A stretch of 64,000 nt of DNA from Phytophthora sp. 'mugwort' (GCA_033558025.1 JAUCEF010000009.1:2232001-2296000); one strand, 5' to 3'. Counted from the stretch's first letter, positions 24,150 through 38,769 are shown. A program made the numbers and translations. Notes: a model not told the origin generated them from the letters alone.

Positions 24150-24536
24150 CAATGGGGAGGAAAGTCAAGCACGTCGGGAGCTTCACGTGTGAGCACAAAA
24201 AAAATACGTGTGGAAACACGCTTTTCCGAGCTTAATACTCGAGAGGGTGGAACGCGAGTTTGCTCTGGCAAAGAGGCTTGCGCAAGGCACCATTTCGGGG
24301 ATAAGCGAGCGCTATCTGGGCGTCAGGGATGATGATCGAGAGGTCAGGTGCTCACAGCCGCTCAACTTCCCGAGCTTGGCGAGACGCTCGCGAACTGGGT
24401 ACTTCACTGTTTGGCTGGCCGCATCGTGCTCGACTGTATCATGGTTGGCGAAGGTTTGCGAATACCAGAGAAGATGCAGGTCCCGCAGGAGGTGCGCATC
24501 GTATTTTTCAATGGATTACTACAGTCGTTATGAAAT
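24150..24536 (+). pseudogene. Pogo/Tigger-like transposase N-terminal fragment (relic 4)
   Basis: Only the DNA-binding half is present. An N-terminal HTH can be pieced together at 24200-24340 (LERVEREFALAKRLA). The CENP-B-type HTH is better kept at 24345-24533, with LPELGETLANWVLHC, then GRIVLDCIMVGEGLRI and PEKMQVPQE. The catalytic domain is missing; AT-rich sequence follows at once. It is a truncated, frameshifted copy. Confidence 0.55.
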
Positions 24537-25109
24537 CGTCACGGATTAACAGTTTTCGTGTGCATAGTGAGAATGCTTCGGTGGACATGCTTCAATTTCA
24601 GCTCATATATAGTATCTGCGTAGCATTATCAAGAACTACTCCATCGGGGGCGTCTATAGTTTCGATGGAACAGGTCTGTTCTACACACTGAGCCCCAACA
24701 AATTATTGCAAGCCGCCAGATGGAAGGAACGAAGAGAAGCAAGGCAATGGTTACTTGTAGCAGCCCAGGACACATGCAATCTTACCGTCCTCCACTATTG
24801 ATATTATAGTTATAAATAATACTGACCTAGGCAACGGCAACTATTAGTTAGGACAGGGTTTTCTGTAATATATCAATAAATTTCGTATGCTGAACCAATC
24901 AGATCGTTAAAGTTAACGATGGCGCATTTTATGTCGTATATATATAATCTAGAACATGTATTCACTTTAGAGGGATGCCGAAAATACAGTAAATATCGAT
25001 TGCTTTTTACCTTGACCAATAAATAACTATTGGCAGCAGGCCCCTGAGCAAAAACAAATAATTTAATTGGGATGGTCAATAAAATATATCATTGCATGAA
25101 GCGAAGGAT
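24537..25109. other. AT-rich interval
   Basis: Strongly AT-rich sequence with short frames only. Opposed TGACCAAT/ATGGTCA words near 25012-25018 and 25073-25080 could be the ends of a small inverted-repeat element, but the match is too short to call. Confidence 0.4.
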
Positions 25110-26790
25110 GTAGCTGTTGCATTAGAGGCACGAGTCAACAAGCGCAATATCTCAGTACCTGTCATTTACTTTCAGGAACAGGAGCATCTCGAGCGTCATC
25201 GGGGAGAGCCGATGACGCTCATGCCGAAGTACGGAGTGCGCCGAGCTGAACAGCCTTTCCACCATATTGGAGGTTGGCGGAATTGCTGTCAGCAAGACCT
25301 ACTCCTGGGGCTCAACAGTCTTCCGCCGCTTGAGGATGCGATCCGTGAGGCCTTCCTTCTGCACTTGGACAGGCTAGGTTGTGAACACTCTTGCACTCTT
25401 GAATGGCGTATGTGCTGTACGCTCGTCACGGGCAAGTGTTTCAGTTTTTTTCGCCAAAGCCTTCACGACACCGCTCTCAAAACAAAAAGCTGGTGAGTGG
25501 ACAATTTCAGCGTCGCTCGTTGCAAATAATAAAATAATAGAAACGTAAGAAAATATTAATAATATAAAGCAAGTAAATTGACGCACCGAGATATGAAGCG
25601 AAACTGGGTTTAAGTCGATTAACACGTCGAATAAGTCGCGGGCGTGAAGCAGCGTTAGTCCGTCTGTCTGCAATTTCTTGGAGATTGGCTCGACAACCGC
25701 ATTTCATCCAGTAGTGCCGAAAGTTGCCGGTGGGCGGACCGCGGAGGCAGCAGGTCCGCGATCTCCCCTCATCGTCAGCTGATAGAAACTGGCGGAGGCG
25801 CACGTACCGGTCCAACATTGCGAATGTCGACGATGAGCGTGTCTCCTGTCGAAGTACAAGAATCTTCGACTTATTTAGCATTATGAAAATACAGAGTTAT
25901 TACTTATCACAGCTAATAATACTAACTAGGAGATAATGCGTGGCCGCTTGCTTGAGCGTCTGCGGCTTGCGCATCAATACTTGCACCTTTTCTAGATCGT
26001 CCTCGTGTGTCTGTAGGTGGCTCTTGACGGCCAGGTTGAGGCGATGACTCGCGCAACCGACAAGCGGTACACGGATAAGGTTGGCCAGCCGCCTGTTGAC
26101 TGCGCAGATATCACCTACCAAAAAGATACAATCAAACAGGGCTTACCCTAAAAAGGTAAAAATCGCTCAATTGCTGTCATATGGCTATCGGCGGTAAGGC
26201 GGTCGTCCGCCTCTTGCATGACGGGGGCCATTGACAATAACGGATAGCGTGGCCCGGCCGGCGTATTGTAGCAGCCATATACCGCGAGGCAGTGCTCCGT
26301 GCCGTGGCTCCATCCATCCAGGATGAGCCCAACCTTCTTAGACATCTCTTTGAGAATGACGTTCTCCACAGCCCGTGTCACGCTTTCCAGACTGGCATGA
26401 ATTGTGTCAACCGACATGTGTGGAAGGTGGTAAATCTGAATTAAGTATTACAGTTAAGATAAATCAAGTATCACAGTTAGCACAAAACAATAAAATATTG
26501 ATAGAAAATGTACCGTACTGGCGGGTTAGACCAGACTCGCAGAAAGATAGCGGGAGATTCGACATGACGATCCAGCGAAGCGAAGCGTAGCGATTGGATC
26601 CCTTCCGGCTCACCCACGACACAAGAGGGCCCGATGAGGCAAAACTTGCGTTTCGCATGTCAGTTTCATAGACCTGACAACGAACTCGGCCACCTGACGG
26701 GCCGTGAAGGTCGCTGGGGAGTGAGTCGCGGAGAGGATGTTGTCGGCCATCGTTCAGGGTGTTGCACAAAGAGTTTGTTTTAGAGTGAGC
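25110..26790 (-). pseudogene. hAT-family transposase relic 2
   Basis: On the minus strand, starting near 26790, the pieces occur in hAT order. First comes an N-terminal block with RYASLRWIVMSNLPLSFCES (26600-26535). The first catalytic region is at 26400-26160 (KKVGLILDGWSHGTEHCLAV). The segment VNRRLANLIRVPLVGCASHR is at 26110-26040 and SSSTFAMLDRYVRLRQFL near 25830-25780. The dimerisation block, FSSAHSVLRHERHRLSP then MTLEMLLFLKVNDRY, runs from 25260 to 25150. Several frame changes, and small AT-rich gaps that may be introns, separate the blocks. The family is secure; the copy is inactive. Confidence 0.75.
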
Positions 26791-26999
26791 ATGTATTAAT
26801 ACTAGCTTTAACTGGCTTAGTATTTATCTGCTGGAACGTGTTTGGCTGTCATCAAATGCCGCACTAAATAACTGAAATAGCCGTTTGGGGAAAATAATTT
26901 ACTGATACTTCTTAGCTACATAAATCAATTACTGTATTATCCAATAGAATATAATTGGTCAATATTATTATTTCCCGCATCCCTGCCTTCCACCGTCGA

Positions 27000-27380
27000 T
27001 GTATGTAGCCGTAGAGCTTGTGCCTGTTGCAAAAGTACATGTAGTGCTTTGACTCACTAGAACGACCTGGGGCGTAGGAAGGCTAGAATTTTACGTCCGT
27101 TGCGTACAGCACGTACGGGAAGTAGCTAAAAATGTTGCCGTTAGCCCTCTGAGCAGCCATGGATGCCGGCCGAATAAAAGGCAAGGGCGTCACGACGTCT
27201 AACACACGGTGCATCATCTTTTCGAAATGTAGTAGCCTTGAAGCCAAGTCGATGGTGTATTTTTGCCACGTCTCGTAGTGCTTCAACAAGCATAACATCA
27301 TCATGAACGCGTCTTTTTGACGGGGCCGGCCACAATTGATTGGTCGCTATAGGAGGGATGGTGCTGGCTACAGGTGACAC
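27000..27380 (-). pseudogene. Harbinger-like (DDE_Tnp_4) transposase fragment
   Basis: A 73-codon minus-strand frame (27304-27083) reads LLKHYETWQKYTIDLA, then FEKMMHRVLDVVTP, and ends FPYVLYATDVKF, where the Asp fits the first catalytic residue of this DDE family. After a short break the frame resumes near 27060-27000 with SKHYMYFCNRHKLYGY. Only this middle portion is left; the rest of the transposase is gone. Assignment is by motif resemblance. Confidence 0.5.
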
Positions 27381-27888
27381 AATATGAGCCCCTGCACTGC
27401 AGAGCAGTTTTCACTTCGACAAATATGGGGTCATCTACTGAAGGACATGGGCAACGAAGAATGACGATTCTGTATCTGGTACCGGAAGAGTGGAAAAAAA
27501 CTATCAAATACTATGTAAATATTCCTTTCACTGTGCAGAGCCAATCAATGCTTTGAGAAATGTATTGGTTAACTGATAGGACCGGCCAACCGAATGTATG
27601 GTATTCAGTGCAGCTCTGTTCCAGGAGTGGGAAAACAATTATTACTGTACAGTAGGTATTGGTATTTTTGGTATTAATACTTATTACTGCATACTGCGGG
27701 AGCAGTATAAACTATATTGCCACAATTACTGTAATACTATTAATAAAAGGTCCGTTAGCCGGAACGCAAAACGAACCGTGAGCCCATTGCCATTCAAAAG
27801 GAGTTGGCTGGCTGACAGCCCTCAACCCCCAGGTACCCAGGCCTCCGTAAATACCATATGCCATTCTTCAAACTACTGTAAGAGCGAC

Positions 27889-29376
27889 ATGGTTGCCAAA
27901 ATGGATATCTGCGCCTTCTACTTTGCATCTATCAAGGACGACCTCTTCCAGTGCAAGCTCTGCGGAACTGCACACAAGCAGCTTCCTCGATCTGGCTACT
28001 GATGGGTCACCTGGCCAATAAGCCTCCCGACTTCGAAGATACGTTCACCGAGCGGCAAGGCGCCCGCCCTCTCCTCGAGCACGACTTCATCCCTGATAAG
28101 ACCAACTGCCTCTACCAATGGATGCGATGGATCGTGCTGCGAGACCTCCCCGTCAGCGGGGTTGACAACGAGCTCACGCGTAGCATTTATTAGTAGCAGC
28201 CAATTACGTCCAAGGCTCTGCGGAAGACAATGGATGGAGTAGCAGGCAAGATTGGTGAGGACCTGGAGCGTGAAATGAGTTCTTCATTCGGATTGATGTT
28301 CGATGGATGGTCGCACGGCTCGCTTTATTATGTGGACCTGTTCGGTGTCTATTGCCGGTAATGAGTTGCGCCTACCTCTACCGGGTCTATCTCCGCTCGA
28401 CGATGGAAGTCAGTCCGCCGACGCTCACATCGATCTCATACTCGCCGTTCTGAGCGTGTGCAACAAGACCCGTGAGATGGTTCGTTTCCTGATAGGCGAT
28501 AACTACGCTACTAACAAGTTCATGGCAACAAAGATGGACGTATCTCTCGTCGGATGTGCCAGTCATCGTTTCAACCTGGCTGTTAAGACGTTTGTGCTGC
28601 CGTTTGAGACACTGATTGAAGGTGTCAATGAATTGATGGTGCAGCTGCGTCACCCCAACAACCACTCGGTGTTAACAAAGCTTACAGACCTCAACCCAGT
28701 CAAGCGCAATGTGACCAGGTGGTCGTCGACATTCGTGATGCCCGAGCGCTACATTCGTATCAGGGGTGAAATCAAGCAGGTGGAAGCCGTAGAGTACCTG
28801 GTGCCTGGTGCAGCTGATCACAAGAAGCTTTTGACGCTTTTCACTCAGCTGAAAAAGATGGATAGCGTGTGCAAGCGGCTTCAGCGGGATGAAATCGACA
28901 TGGCGCAAATACATGTCCTTTTCGACTCCGTTTTGTCCTATTTTCCTTCTAGGGGAGATTATCTGAAGCCAGCGGCAGCAATCGTTCATGGCTCAGTGTT
29001 CGAGGCAGCTGTCGTAAAGGTGATAAACGAAGGTACCCTCACATCTGGCAAAAAGAAGGTGCTCCGCCCATTTGAACACGTGCAAAGTTTGTCCAAGAAG
29101 CGGAAGGAACGAGAAGAAGACTACGCTTCTGAGCTGCTGCTTGATGGAGCTAATCGACGCAAGAAGGGCCGAGATGCTACTATGTACGATCCAACTGTTG
29201 CCAAAACCCCACCTACGTTCAACGCGGTCGAGAGACTGTTTTCGAGATGTAACTTCGTCTTGACACCTCAGAGAGGCTCGATGGCACCGGCCAACTTCGA
29301 AATGCTGCAATTTCTGCGAGCTAGCAGCCGCATGTGGGACGTCACCACTGTGGCCAGCGTACAAGAAGATAACTGA
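27889..29376 (+). pseudogene. hAT-family transposase relic 3, the best preserved in the window
   Basis: From an ATG at 27889 comes a BED-type zinc finger (FQCKLCGTAHKQL). After frame changes there is YQWMRWIVLRDLPVSG (28115-28160), KIGEDLEREMSSSFGLMFDG (28240-28310) and a 357-codon open frame from 28303 to the stop at 29376. That long frame holds FLIGDNYATNKFMATKM, SLVGCASHRFNLAVKTF, then VTRWSSTFVMPERYIRIRGE and the C-terminal dimerisation block FNAVERLFSRCNFVLTPQRG. Only the first third is damaged, by about two frame changes and a TAG at 28192, so this insertion is younger than its neighbours. AT-rich flanks at 27620-27750 and 29620-29710 share TTACTG-type words but no clean terminal repeat. 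Confidence 0.8.
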
Positions 29377-29767
29377 CGTCCTCTGAGTGGGTATGGCAGA
29401 TACTGACCATGTTCTTTGTTTTGGTAAATAAAGAATACTTTTCGCAATAAAATGGATCTGTTGCTGATTTTGTACAAAACCCCCTGTATTCAACGCAACC
29501 ACCCCACGAGGGAAATAATGACCCTTTTCCTCTACACATGCAATGTGAACTGCACAGAGGCGGGCTTGAACTCACATTGGGAGCCAAACCGACTAACCTA
29601 AATTCTGGGACCCAGATGCTAAAGCGTAACGCTTGAAATTACTGCAATATACTGCAATATGTATTATTGCAAGTTCGTTTACTGCAGTAATTATTACTGG
29701 TGATGCACGGGATAAATCCAATACACCATTGTATTTTCCCACCTCTGCTCTGTTCGTGCCTACGGAG

Positions 29768-32700
29768 TTAAACACTTTGGCTTGAAACCTGGTGGTGAGC
29801 GTTAAGGATGTCGAAAGCTGTCGATGTGACTGTGGCGGCAGCTTCAGCTGCAGTGGCCATCCGTGAGAGGACGCAACTGGTTCCTCCTTCATCTACCTCG
29901 TACCCGGGAATGCACTCGCACAGACCAGAAGCACTTGGCTGCGAGTTCAAAGGACACCCCGGTCGTATGTCAAGAGGTTCTTGTTCACGCATCTCATAGT
30001 ACTCTTGCTCTTGCTCCTCGGTCTCCGTCTCTGACAAGTGCAAGTCCGGATTCCGCGTCACCCCATTAATTTTTATCTTCTTGGGCCCTCGTCCGGCTGG
30101 AAAAACACACACCCGTGTACACGTCATTGGACCAGCACAAGACACGACAGCGAGCACGTAACGTACCTCTGCTAGTAGGTTTTCGCTTGACGCACGGCTC
30201 GTTGTCCTTTATGACGGCGTTATCACCCGCACTCTCATATCCTTCAAGGCATATCCCACACACATTCGCCTTACGCGAGCACTACACACAGAATGAGCGT
30301 CATAGCGAAGAAAATCATTATCACAAGCAGACTTAACTTACCGTCTCACGTCCACGTTGCTCACAAGACGGTGTTACCATGCACTGTACTGCTTCAGGAA
30401 GCACCTCAGCTGGAAGACCGTGGGTGTGAGCTGTCACGGCCTGTCGCGTCCATGCTCCAAAGACACCGAAGCTCTCGAACGTCTCGGCGCGGAAGTACAG
30501 GTCATATGACGTGCCTTCCGTGAGTCCGGTGATCGCAAACCTTGTCTTCTGGTCACTTCCAGTGGCGGTCTCATTCACGTCGACGCTGCCACTTGCACGT
30601 ACACTCAACTCAGTCGACTGGTATGAGAACTCGTCCGATGGAGGGGTCGATCCACGGCCGCTGGGTAGGGCGATGTAGTGCACGTGGCCGCGGTCACTGA
30701 GCGTGACGTTCACCGTGAGTGCATCGACGCGGGCGTCCGTCGGGTTCACGGACACATTCGTCAGCTCCGGGGCTTCTGGGTGAGCACGAACGCCGGCATG
30801 GGTAGCCACAGTGCCGTAGATGCCGCCACTGTCTTTCGTCTCTGTCACGAGGTGCACAGTGTAGTTTCGATCCGTCTCCGGAACGTCCAGGACCACTTCA
30901 CGCCAGCCACTGTCGCTCTCAAGTGCCATGCTCTCTTCACCCACGTCCAGACGTTGCTGTGCTACGAGTTGGTCCTGCAGCGCCAACCGGTTGCCAAACC
31001 GGTCGCTTCCTCTTGCTACGAGATGTGTGAGATTCCAAGCAGTGACGGCAACGACGGAAAAATACACAACCCCCGGCGCATCCATGCGGAAGCCCACCGT
31101 TAACGCTCGGGTCGTCCCTGGTGTCGGATACGCCGCGTGGGCCAGCAGGATCGGCGCGTTAGCAAACGTCGAGATGTCTTTCACCTCGTGGATGGCCCCG
31201 TACACGCCGTGATCTGCTGGTAGCGCCTCCGATACAATGAATAGACTGTAGCTCGTGCCGGGCATCAAGTAGTCCAGCAGCTCGATCTGCTCACCAGTCG
31301 AATACGTCACGCTGCGCCGCGTGCGTACAACGTCTTGACGGTAATCGTGGCAGTTTTTGCCGCGTCCATTTCGATCGCCGGTTGGAATCCCTTTGCTGCT
31401 GATGTTGTGCGGTGACGTGACGTTAAACTCAGCGTTGTTCGAGGGTCCCAGCATGTAATGGACTTCACCCGGACGGTCAAGCGCATACGCAAGTACCAGC
31501 TCCGTTGTCGATCCGGTGCGGGGCTTCAGTCGAAACGTTGTAAAGCTCGGCGCTGGCGCGTGCGTTCGGACGCGCAGTGGGTCCTCGAACCTCTGACTCA
31601 GTACACCTTGAGCGTCTACGGTTTCGGACGCCAGCAGGACCGTGTAGCTGGTGTTGGCTGAGAGCACGTGGTCACCGCCAAGTTCTTGTTCGATGTCATT
31701 GCGACTGTGTTGTCTCTCGGACATGTCGAGCACTACACGCGTCTGCACTAACGGACGTGTGCAGTCGCCTCCAGCCAGTGAAGCTCCCGAGTCGACGTTG
31801 ATAGTCACGTTGGTCTCCGATCCCGTGAGCTGATCCAGACGTAGCGTGTCCGCCACAGATCTCGGAGACTTGCAGTGTTCAGGGAAGACAAGCACGTGAA
31901 CGAGCGCGCTCGTGCAGGAATCGCAGACCAGATCAAATTTCACCGTGACACGGGACGTCTGACCAAACGTGGGCTCTGCTTTGGCTTTCCGGATGCGAGG
32001 AGCGGCCTCGAACGTCGTGACTGGGATCCCGTCATTCTCCGCTCGAGAGTCATTGCTTCTGTGTTTGTGTGGGTTGATGCGTGTGAAGACGCCATTGCTG
32101 CCGCTCGTCTCGTAAGCGAAGAAGAGTAGATAGGCATGGTTCGCGTCCAGTCCAAAGACATCCTGCTGGATCCATAGTGCCGTCGCATTTTCCATAGTGA
32201 TATTGTACAACATGCCAGCAGCAACCACGCCGTCACCGCGTCCTGGAGAGGCCTCCTTGAAGGCACTAGTAACGTCACCTCGATGAGACCACAGACCTCC
32301 TAGATCACGTCCTGATCTAGATTTGGCATCGATCAGAACAAAGTACGGCGTTCTACCCGTCGCTTGAGCAAAGCGATCGAGGATAGTGCCGTCGGTGTCA
32401 TGAGGGGCCTCCAACAGCTTGGAAACTTGTAGATTGATCTGGATTGCGTCCGTATGGCCATCCAGAGGACGCACGGACAGCTCGTCCAGTAGTTTCGATT
32501 GATTAGTGTAGTCCGCATGGGTAGCAAGTCGATGACACGCGGTCGTACTGCCGTCCGAGGGCCATCCCAAGATGCCATTGCTGGCTGCAGTTTCCGTCAC
32601 AAGACACACGTCAAAGAGTGCGTTTGCAGGTAGCTTGTCGATCTCCTTGTGGGTCCGTTTGCCGCGCATCACGTCTTCTCTTGAGACGGATATGGTGCCA

Positions 32701-35700
32701 TTGACCCAGACACCTCCGCCCAGTTCTTCGAGGTCCGCGGCTTTGAGCATTGAGCCGTTCAATTGGGTGAGCTCAAACGTGCTGACTGGTGGCGGCCAGA
32801 TCGGGCGTGACGCATTGTCTCCGTCTTCCACCATTGATGAAAAGCCGGTCTCTGGTTTATCGTGGACAGCGTCGACGTTGTGGCTCCTGTCTGGTACCAG
32901 GCCACGGAAGAACAGTGCGTAGTGGACGTCACCGAACCGATCCAGCTCAAAATCCATAGCCAAAGCGGAGCTCGATCCATCCACTGGATGCACTACAAGC
33001 GTCTCCGGAATAAACCCAGGAGGTCCAAGATGAGTATTGACAAGCACTGGAGGTGGGAACTCGCCAAAGACACCGTCACTGCCGTACGTTTCAGTAGTGA
33101 GCGACACGTGGTAAGTTGTGCCCGACTTGAGTCCGTCCACTGTTGTGTTGTGTGCAAACACGAACGGTTCCATGGGTCGAGTCTCGTTCGTGCCGTTGAC
33201 CACCTCCATCAAACGATGCTCCGTCAGTACCTCAAACTGTCCTCGTAGCTCATGTGGTGTCTGCTCACCTTTACAATGACTAATGACTGCAGGATCAGCA
33301 AAATCTACGTCACTCATAAAATAATGCACCAAACCAGGTTGCGACAGGTTGGTACAAATGACAACGCTGTCTGTGCTGCCGTCGACGGGGTCCACCGTCG
33401 CCAGTACAATTGTGGGCGCTACGGCATGGGTCGTGACGTTCAAGACCACGGGCTCACCTAACACGCCACTGCTGTTTCCATCCAGACTGGTTTCTGTCAC
33501 GACGAAGACGTCGTACGTTCTGTTGGCACTCAAACCATTGACCGAGAAGTGACTTGTCGTAGACGAACAGCCGACGTTGCCACCACGAAGAAAGGACGTA
33601 GACGGCGACAGCAACCGGTGCGTGGACTGGTGACGAGGATCCTTGTTGCTCTCTGAAGAATGCTCTACAATTGTAGCTGCACTCACAGGTCGTTCCTCTG
33701 TCTCTATAGATTGCAGAGCTTCACGAACAACATAGTGCAAAATACACGACGAATTTGGCTCCACCGTCACTTGGGCTTCTACTTGGGAAGTGGTAGCCGC
33801 GGTAGGCTGTACAGACGTCTCGAGAATCCGCGGTGCGCTCTTGTGTGTACGTACCGAGCGTTCTTTGCTCACGTTACTAACTACCCCATTGCGTTGAATA
33901 TTGGCAGCATACAGACGGACATGATACTCCGTGTCTTCACTGAGATTCCCAACTGTGAAGGTGAAGGTATTTTTTTTTGATGATACCTTTGAAGCCTCAA
34001 AGCTGTCTCTGTCCTCTACTTCTCGGCACTGGTCGAGGACTTCATCAGTATTTTCAACCTCTTCAGAAGATACCGGAGGATCGAGACATAAGAAGAGAAG
34101 GTCTTTCGGCTTGGTCATGCTAACTTCGAGCTGGATGGCGGTAATATTCCCATGAAGAGCGTTGACTGAACGGATATCAATCTCCGAGGCATTTTCGTTC
34201 GTAGAGGCTTCCAGTACCGTGTCGAAAGCGCGTCCGAATAGACCAAAGCTTTGGGAAGTCTCTGGTAGAAGAACAAGAGCGTACAGCGTGGCGTCTTCAA
34301 GTCCCGTGATCTCAAACTGTTGTCGGAATCTTTCCTCTTGACTGTCTGTAGCCTCAGGTCTCGTACCAGCGTTATGGGAGCCTGTACTTGGAGAGACGGT
34401 GACACGCTCCTCGGAAGCAAACTTTAACACGCCGGTCACATAGGCATCTGCCGAGTCTCTAGGTGATCGTTCATGCAGAAGATGGTGAAGATGGTCGACG
34501 CTTGTGGCTTGTTGGAAGACGCTACGAAGACTGACAACGGCTCCGTTATTGCCGGTGAGAACGTAAAGGACATTGCCCCGTGGCTGCTCCAACTCCACCG
34601 TGAGCGTCAGGGAATGGACGCTTTTGTTGGTCGCGTAGACAGACGCAGCAGAGATAGCGGGGGGTACCGCATGGGTCGTGGCCTCTGCTGAGAGCTCACG
34701 CAGACCGAAGAGTCCATTGCTCCCAGCTGTCTCTCCACGTAGCTTCACTTTGTATAAAGTTCCGCTTTGCAGTCCCGTGATGTTAACGTGGTGAGTGTCT
34801 TGAAGACCTGTTTGAAACTCATCCACGCTCGAGAAATTCCGCAGAGAGAAACGCCCACGAATTGTGGTATTCTTCAGTGCGCTGATGTCGTCAGTGCTGC
34901 GTGTACCAGACGTGCTCGCCGTCGAACTTGATGCAGACGTAGCTGTGACTGTAGCCTTCTTCACGCCGTCAGACAACGCAATTACCTCGTAGTGGAGATC
35001 GTATTTGAAGTACGACAGCGTCTCAAGGTTAACGCGATCAACGTCTTCTTGATCCACTGCCAATGTAAAGCTCACGTCGAGTGCCGTAGCACTGGCATTA
35101 AGGGGTGAAGCTACCAGCTTCGTCACCTCCGGAGCTAACGCATGTGTGCGGACTTTTCTCGGGTAATGAAGCACCTCACTTCGAACCTCTCCATTACCAG
35201 GTGCCTCCGTAACAACCAAGACGTCGTACAGCGTCGCTGACGTCAAACCATTGACAATTTCTTGATACGCGTACGAGCCGTTCGCCTCCACTGGTACAGT
35301 ATGTAGTGCGTACTGTGATGTCGCGGAGCCAGCACTGCCAGTACGGTTCTTTACCACATCTTCCGGCGTGATTGACATGTCGTCATCAAAGGTTCCACTC
35401 GGTATTAACGCAAAGTACGCGCGTCCCGGCGTCGTCAGCGTTGCGTTGACCAGTACCGTATGAGCAGACGCATCTGCCGGCTGCACCGCAGCAATATCAA
35501 TACTGGGAGGTGCCGGGTGCGTCGACGATTGCAGCACTGACTGGACGGGCCCGAAGACGCCGTTGCTTCCAATCACCTCGGCGACAAAGTAGACGTCGTA
35601 GCTTGTAGCCGGCAGCAGATTCTCCACTGCACTTACCACCTTCTGTGCCTTGGATACCGTAACCGTATCCGCCGCGACGACGCTCTGCACCTTGCTCTCG

Positions 35701-36086
35701 ACCGCATTATTCGCCCCTGGCAACCTTCTCGCCGTGGCGGTATCCACTCGCTCCACGCTGTCCCCACCCTCCGACACCTCCAGGCGACACTGCGCCGCTG
35801 CACTCTTAATGGCCGTCGCGTCCAGCGCTGGTTGGCCCGTAGGAAGCACCGCGTAGTGCAGATGCGCTGCATCTGTCAGGAACGTCGTCAAAGTCAGCGC
35901 GTGTGCCGACCCGTGCGTCGCCACCACGAAGCTCCGCGTCTTCTTGTCGTCGCTGGCCGCAACCGCGTTATCAGGAGACACACCGCCAGTTTCTGGCGAT
36001 ATCTCGTCGCCTAAGACCGTGCCAGTAGCCAGTAGCGCAGTCAGCACCAAGAGCGCGTACCAACGCAGTACCGAGCGATGACGCAT
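29768..36086 (-). CDS. Secreted multi-repeat protein with EGF-like tail
   Basis: Three exons (36086-30342, 30281-30167, 30096-29768) encode 2,062 residues. The introns are 60 and 70 bp with GTAAGT and GTACGT donors; splicing joins a Cys-rich stretch (ETCSRKANVCGICLEGYES) that is broken in the genomic frames. A cleavable signal peptide is evident at 1-26 (LLVLTALLATGTVLG). About 13 repeats of roughly 140 residues follow (about 35-1,880). Each begins with an (L/V)xVxxxL..pG.vhY-type strand and closes with a TET..SNGVFG-like motif, which suggests a beta-sandwich of fibronectin-III/Ig type. There are many N-glycosylation sequons. Two small Cys clusters near the C-terminus, including CPLNSQPSASGLCECIPGYE, look EGF-like. 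No membrane anchor is seen. Adhesion or cell-surface role is inference. Confidence 0.85.
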
Positions 36087-36355
36087 AGCTATCTAGCTGT
36101 CTTGTCCGTCGTAGCAATGATACAATGAAAGATACCGAAAGATACGCGTCGTTTCAAGATCTCCAAAATGTCTTCGGAAGGTCGTCTGAAACCACACCGG
36201 TTCGTTGTCCGGCGTTTTCTGTCCGTTTCGATGGTCGCTTTCAATGTATTTCTATCTCGTGATTTGATGAAACGCTACACTTCGCACCGGGACAGTGTCG
36301 AAATAACGTCAGCCGAGGAAACTGTGCATTGGTCACTAGCGTCTATCCCTGTGCC
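36087..36355. promoter_or_regulatory. Shared divergent promoter region
   Basis: These 269 bp separate the start codons of the secreted repeat protein (minus) and the AGC kinase (plus), so both promoters must lie here unless one starts inside the other gene. No known oomycete core element stood out by eye. Confidence 0.5.
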
Positions 36356-38103
<1,748 letters not shown>

Positions 38104-38470
38104 AGAGAAGGTTTTCCTTTTATTTTTTAGACGATTTCAAAATAGTCATTGCTGTCTACACTTTGCGTTGCTCCGAAAAAATAAATGGCTCCTTTGGTTA
38201 TTGCAATAAACAATAATCATTCACAATACCATTAACATTATGAAGGAGGATTAAGGAAATCAATAACACTATTTATTGAGGGTGCCTGTGCACCCTGCTC
38301 CTCCACGAATAACCTTTGTCCCACTACATCCAATAATCTCTTATTACCAAGCTCAATCGTGACCTCGAACTCCGATCTTTTGATCATTCCCATTTCCCGT
38401 GCGCTCCGGGATATGCTGTCTCCCCCCCACAATCCCGTCATTCCCCCACAATCCAGTCATTACCTCCCCC
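38104..38470. other. Kinase 3' flank
   Basis: AT-rich sequence following the kinase stop contains its presumed 3' UTR. At about 38415-38470 there is a C-rich stretch with the repeated word CCCCCACAATCC. No gene is visible. Confidence 0.45.
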
Positions 38471-38769
38471 AACCGACAGGTCTGCTTGTTTTTCTTCCGG
38501 CAGTGCTGCGGTGACTACGAGAAACTCATTGCCGTTTTTGTTTTTTGCTTGCGGCACAGTCCGGAAGATGACCGATCGAAACGGGTGGACTAACCTAATG
38601 GAGCATGTACGCCTCGAGCACCCCAACTTTGAGGTGCAACTCTTTCTTCTAGTAATGTCGCGAAAAGCGGCCGTCATACTGATATTTGCTCGGGCTTATG
38701 GGTTCTCCGCATGGTTTTCTCCAGCCGCTTTCTAGGTGGTTGAAAAGGCAAATTCAAAGTGGGTGGATT

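Noticed and set aside
25012..25080. Opposed TGACCAAT/ATGGTCA words as possible MITE ends
   Set aside because: The inverted match is only 6-7 bases and no target duplication was seen.
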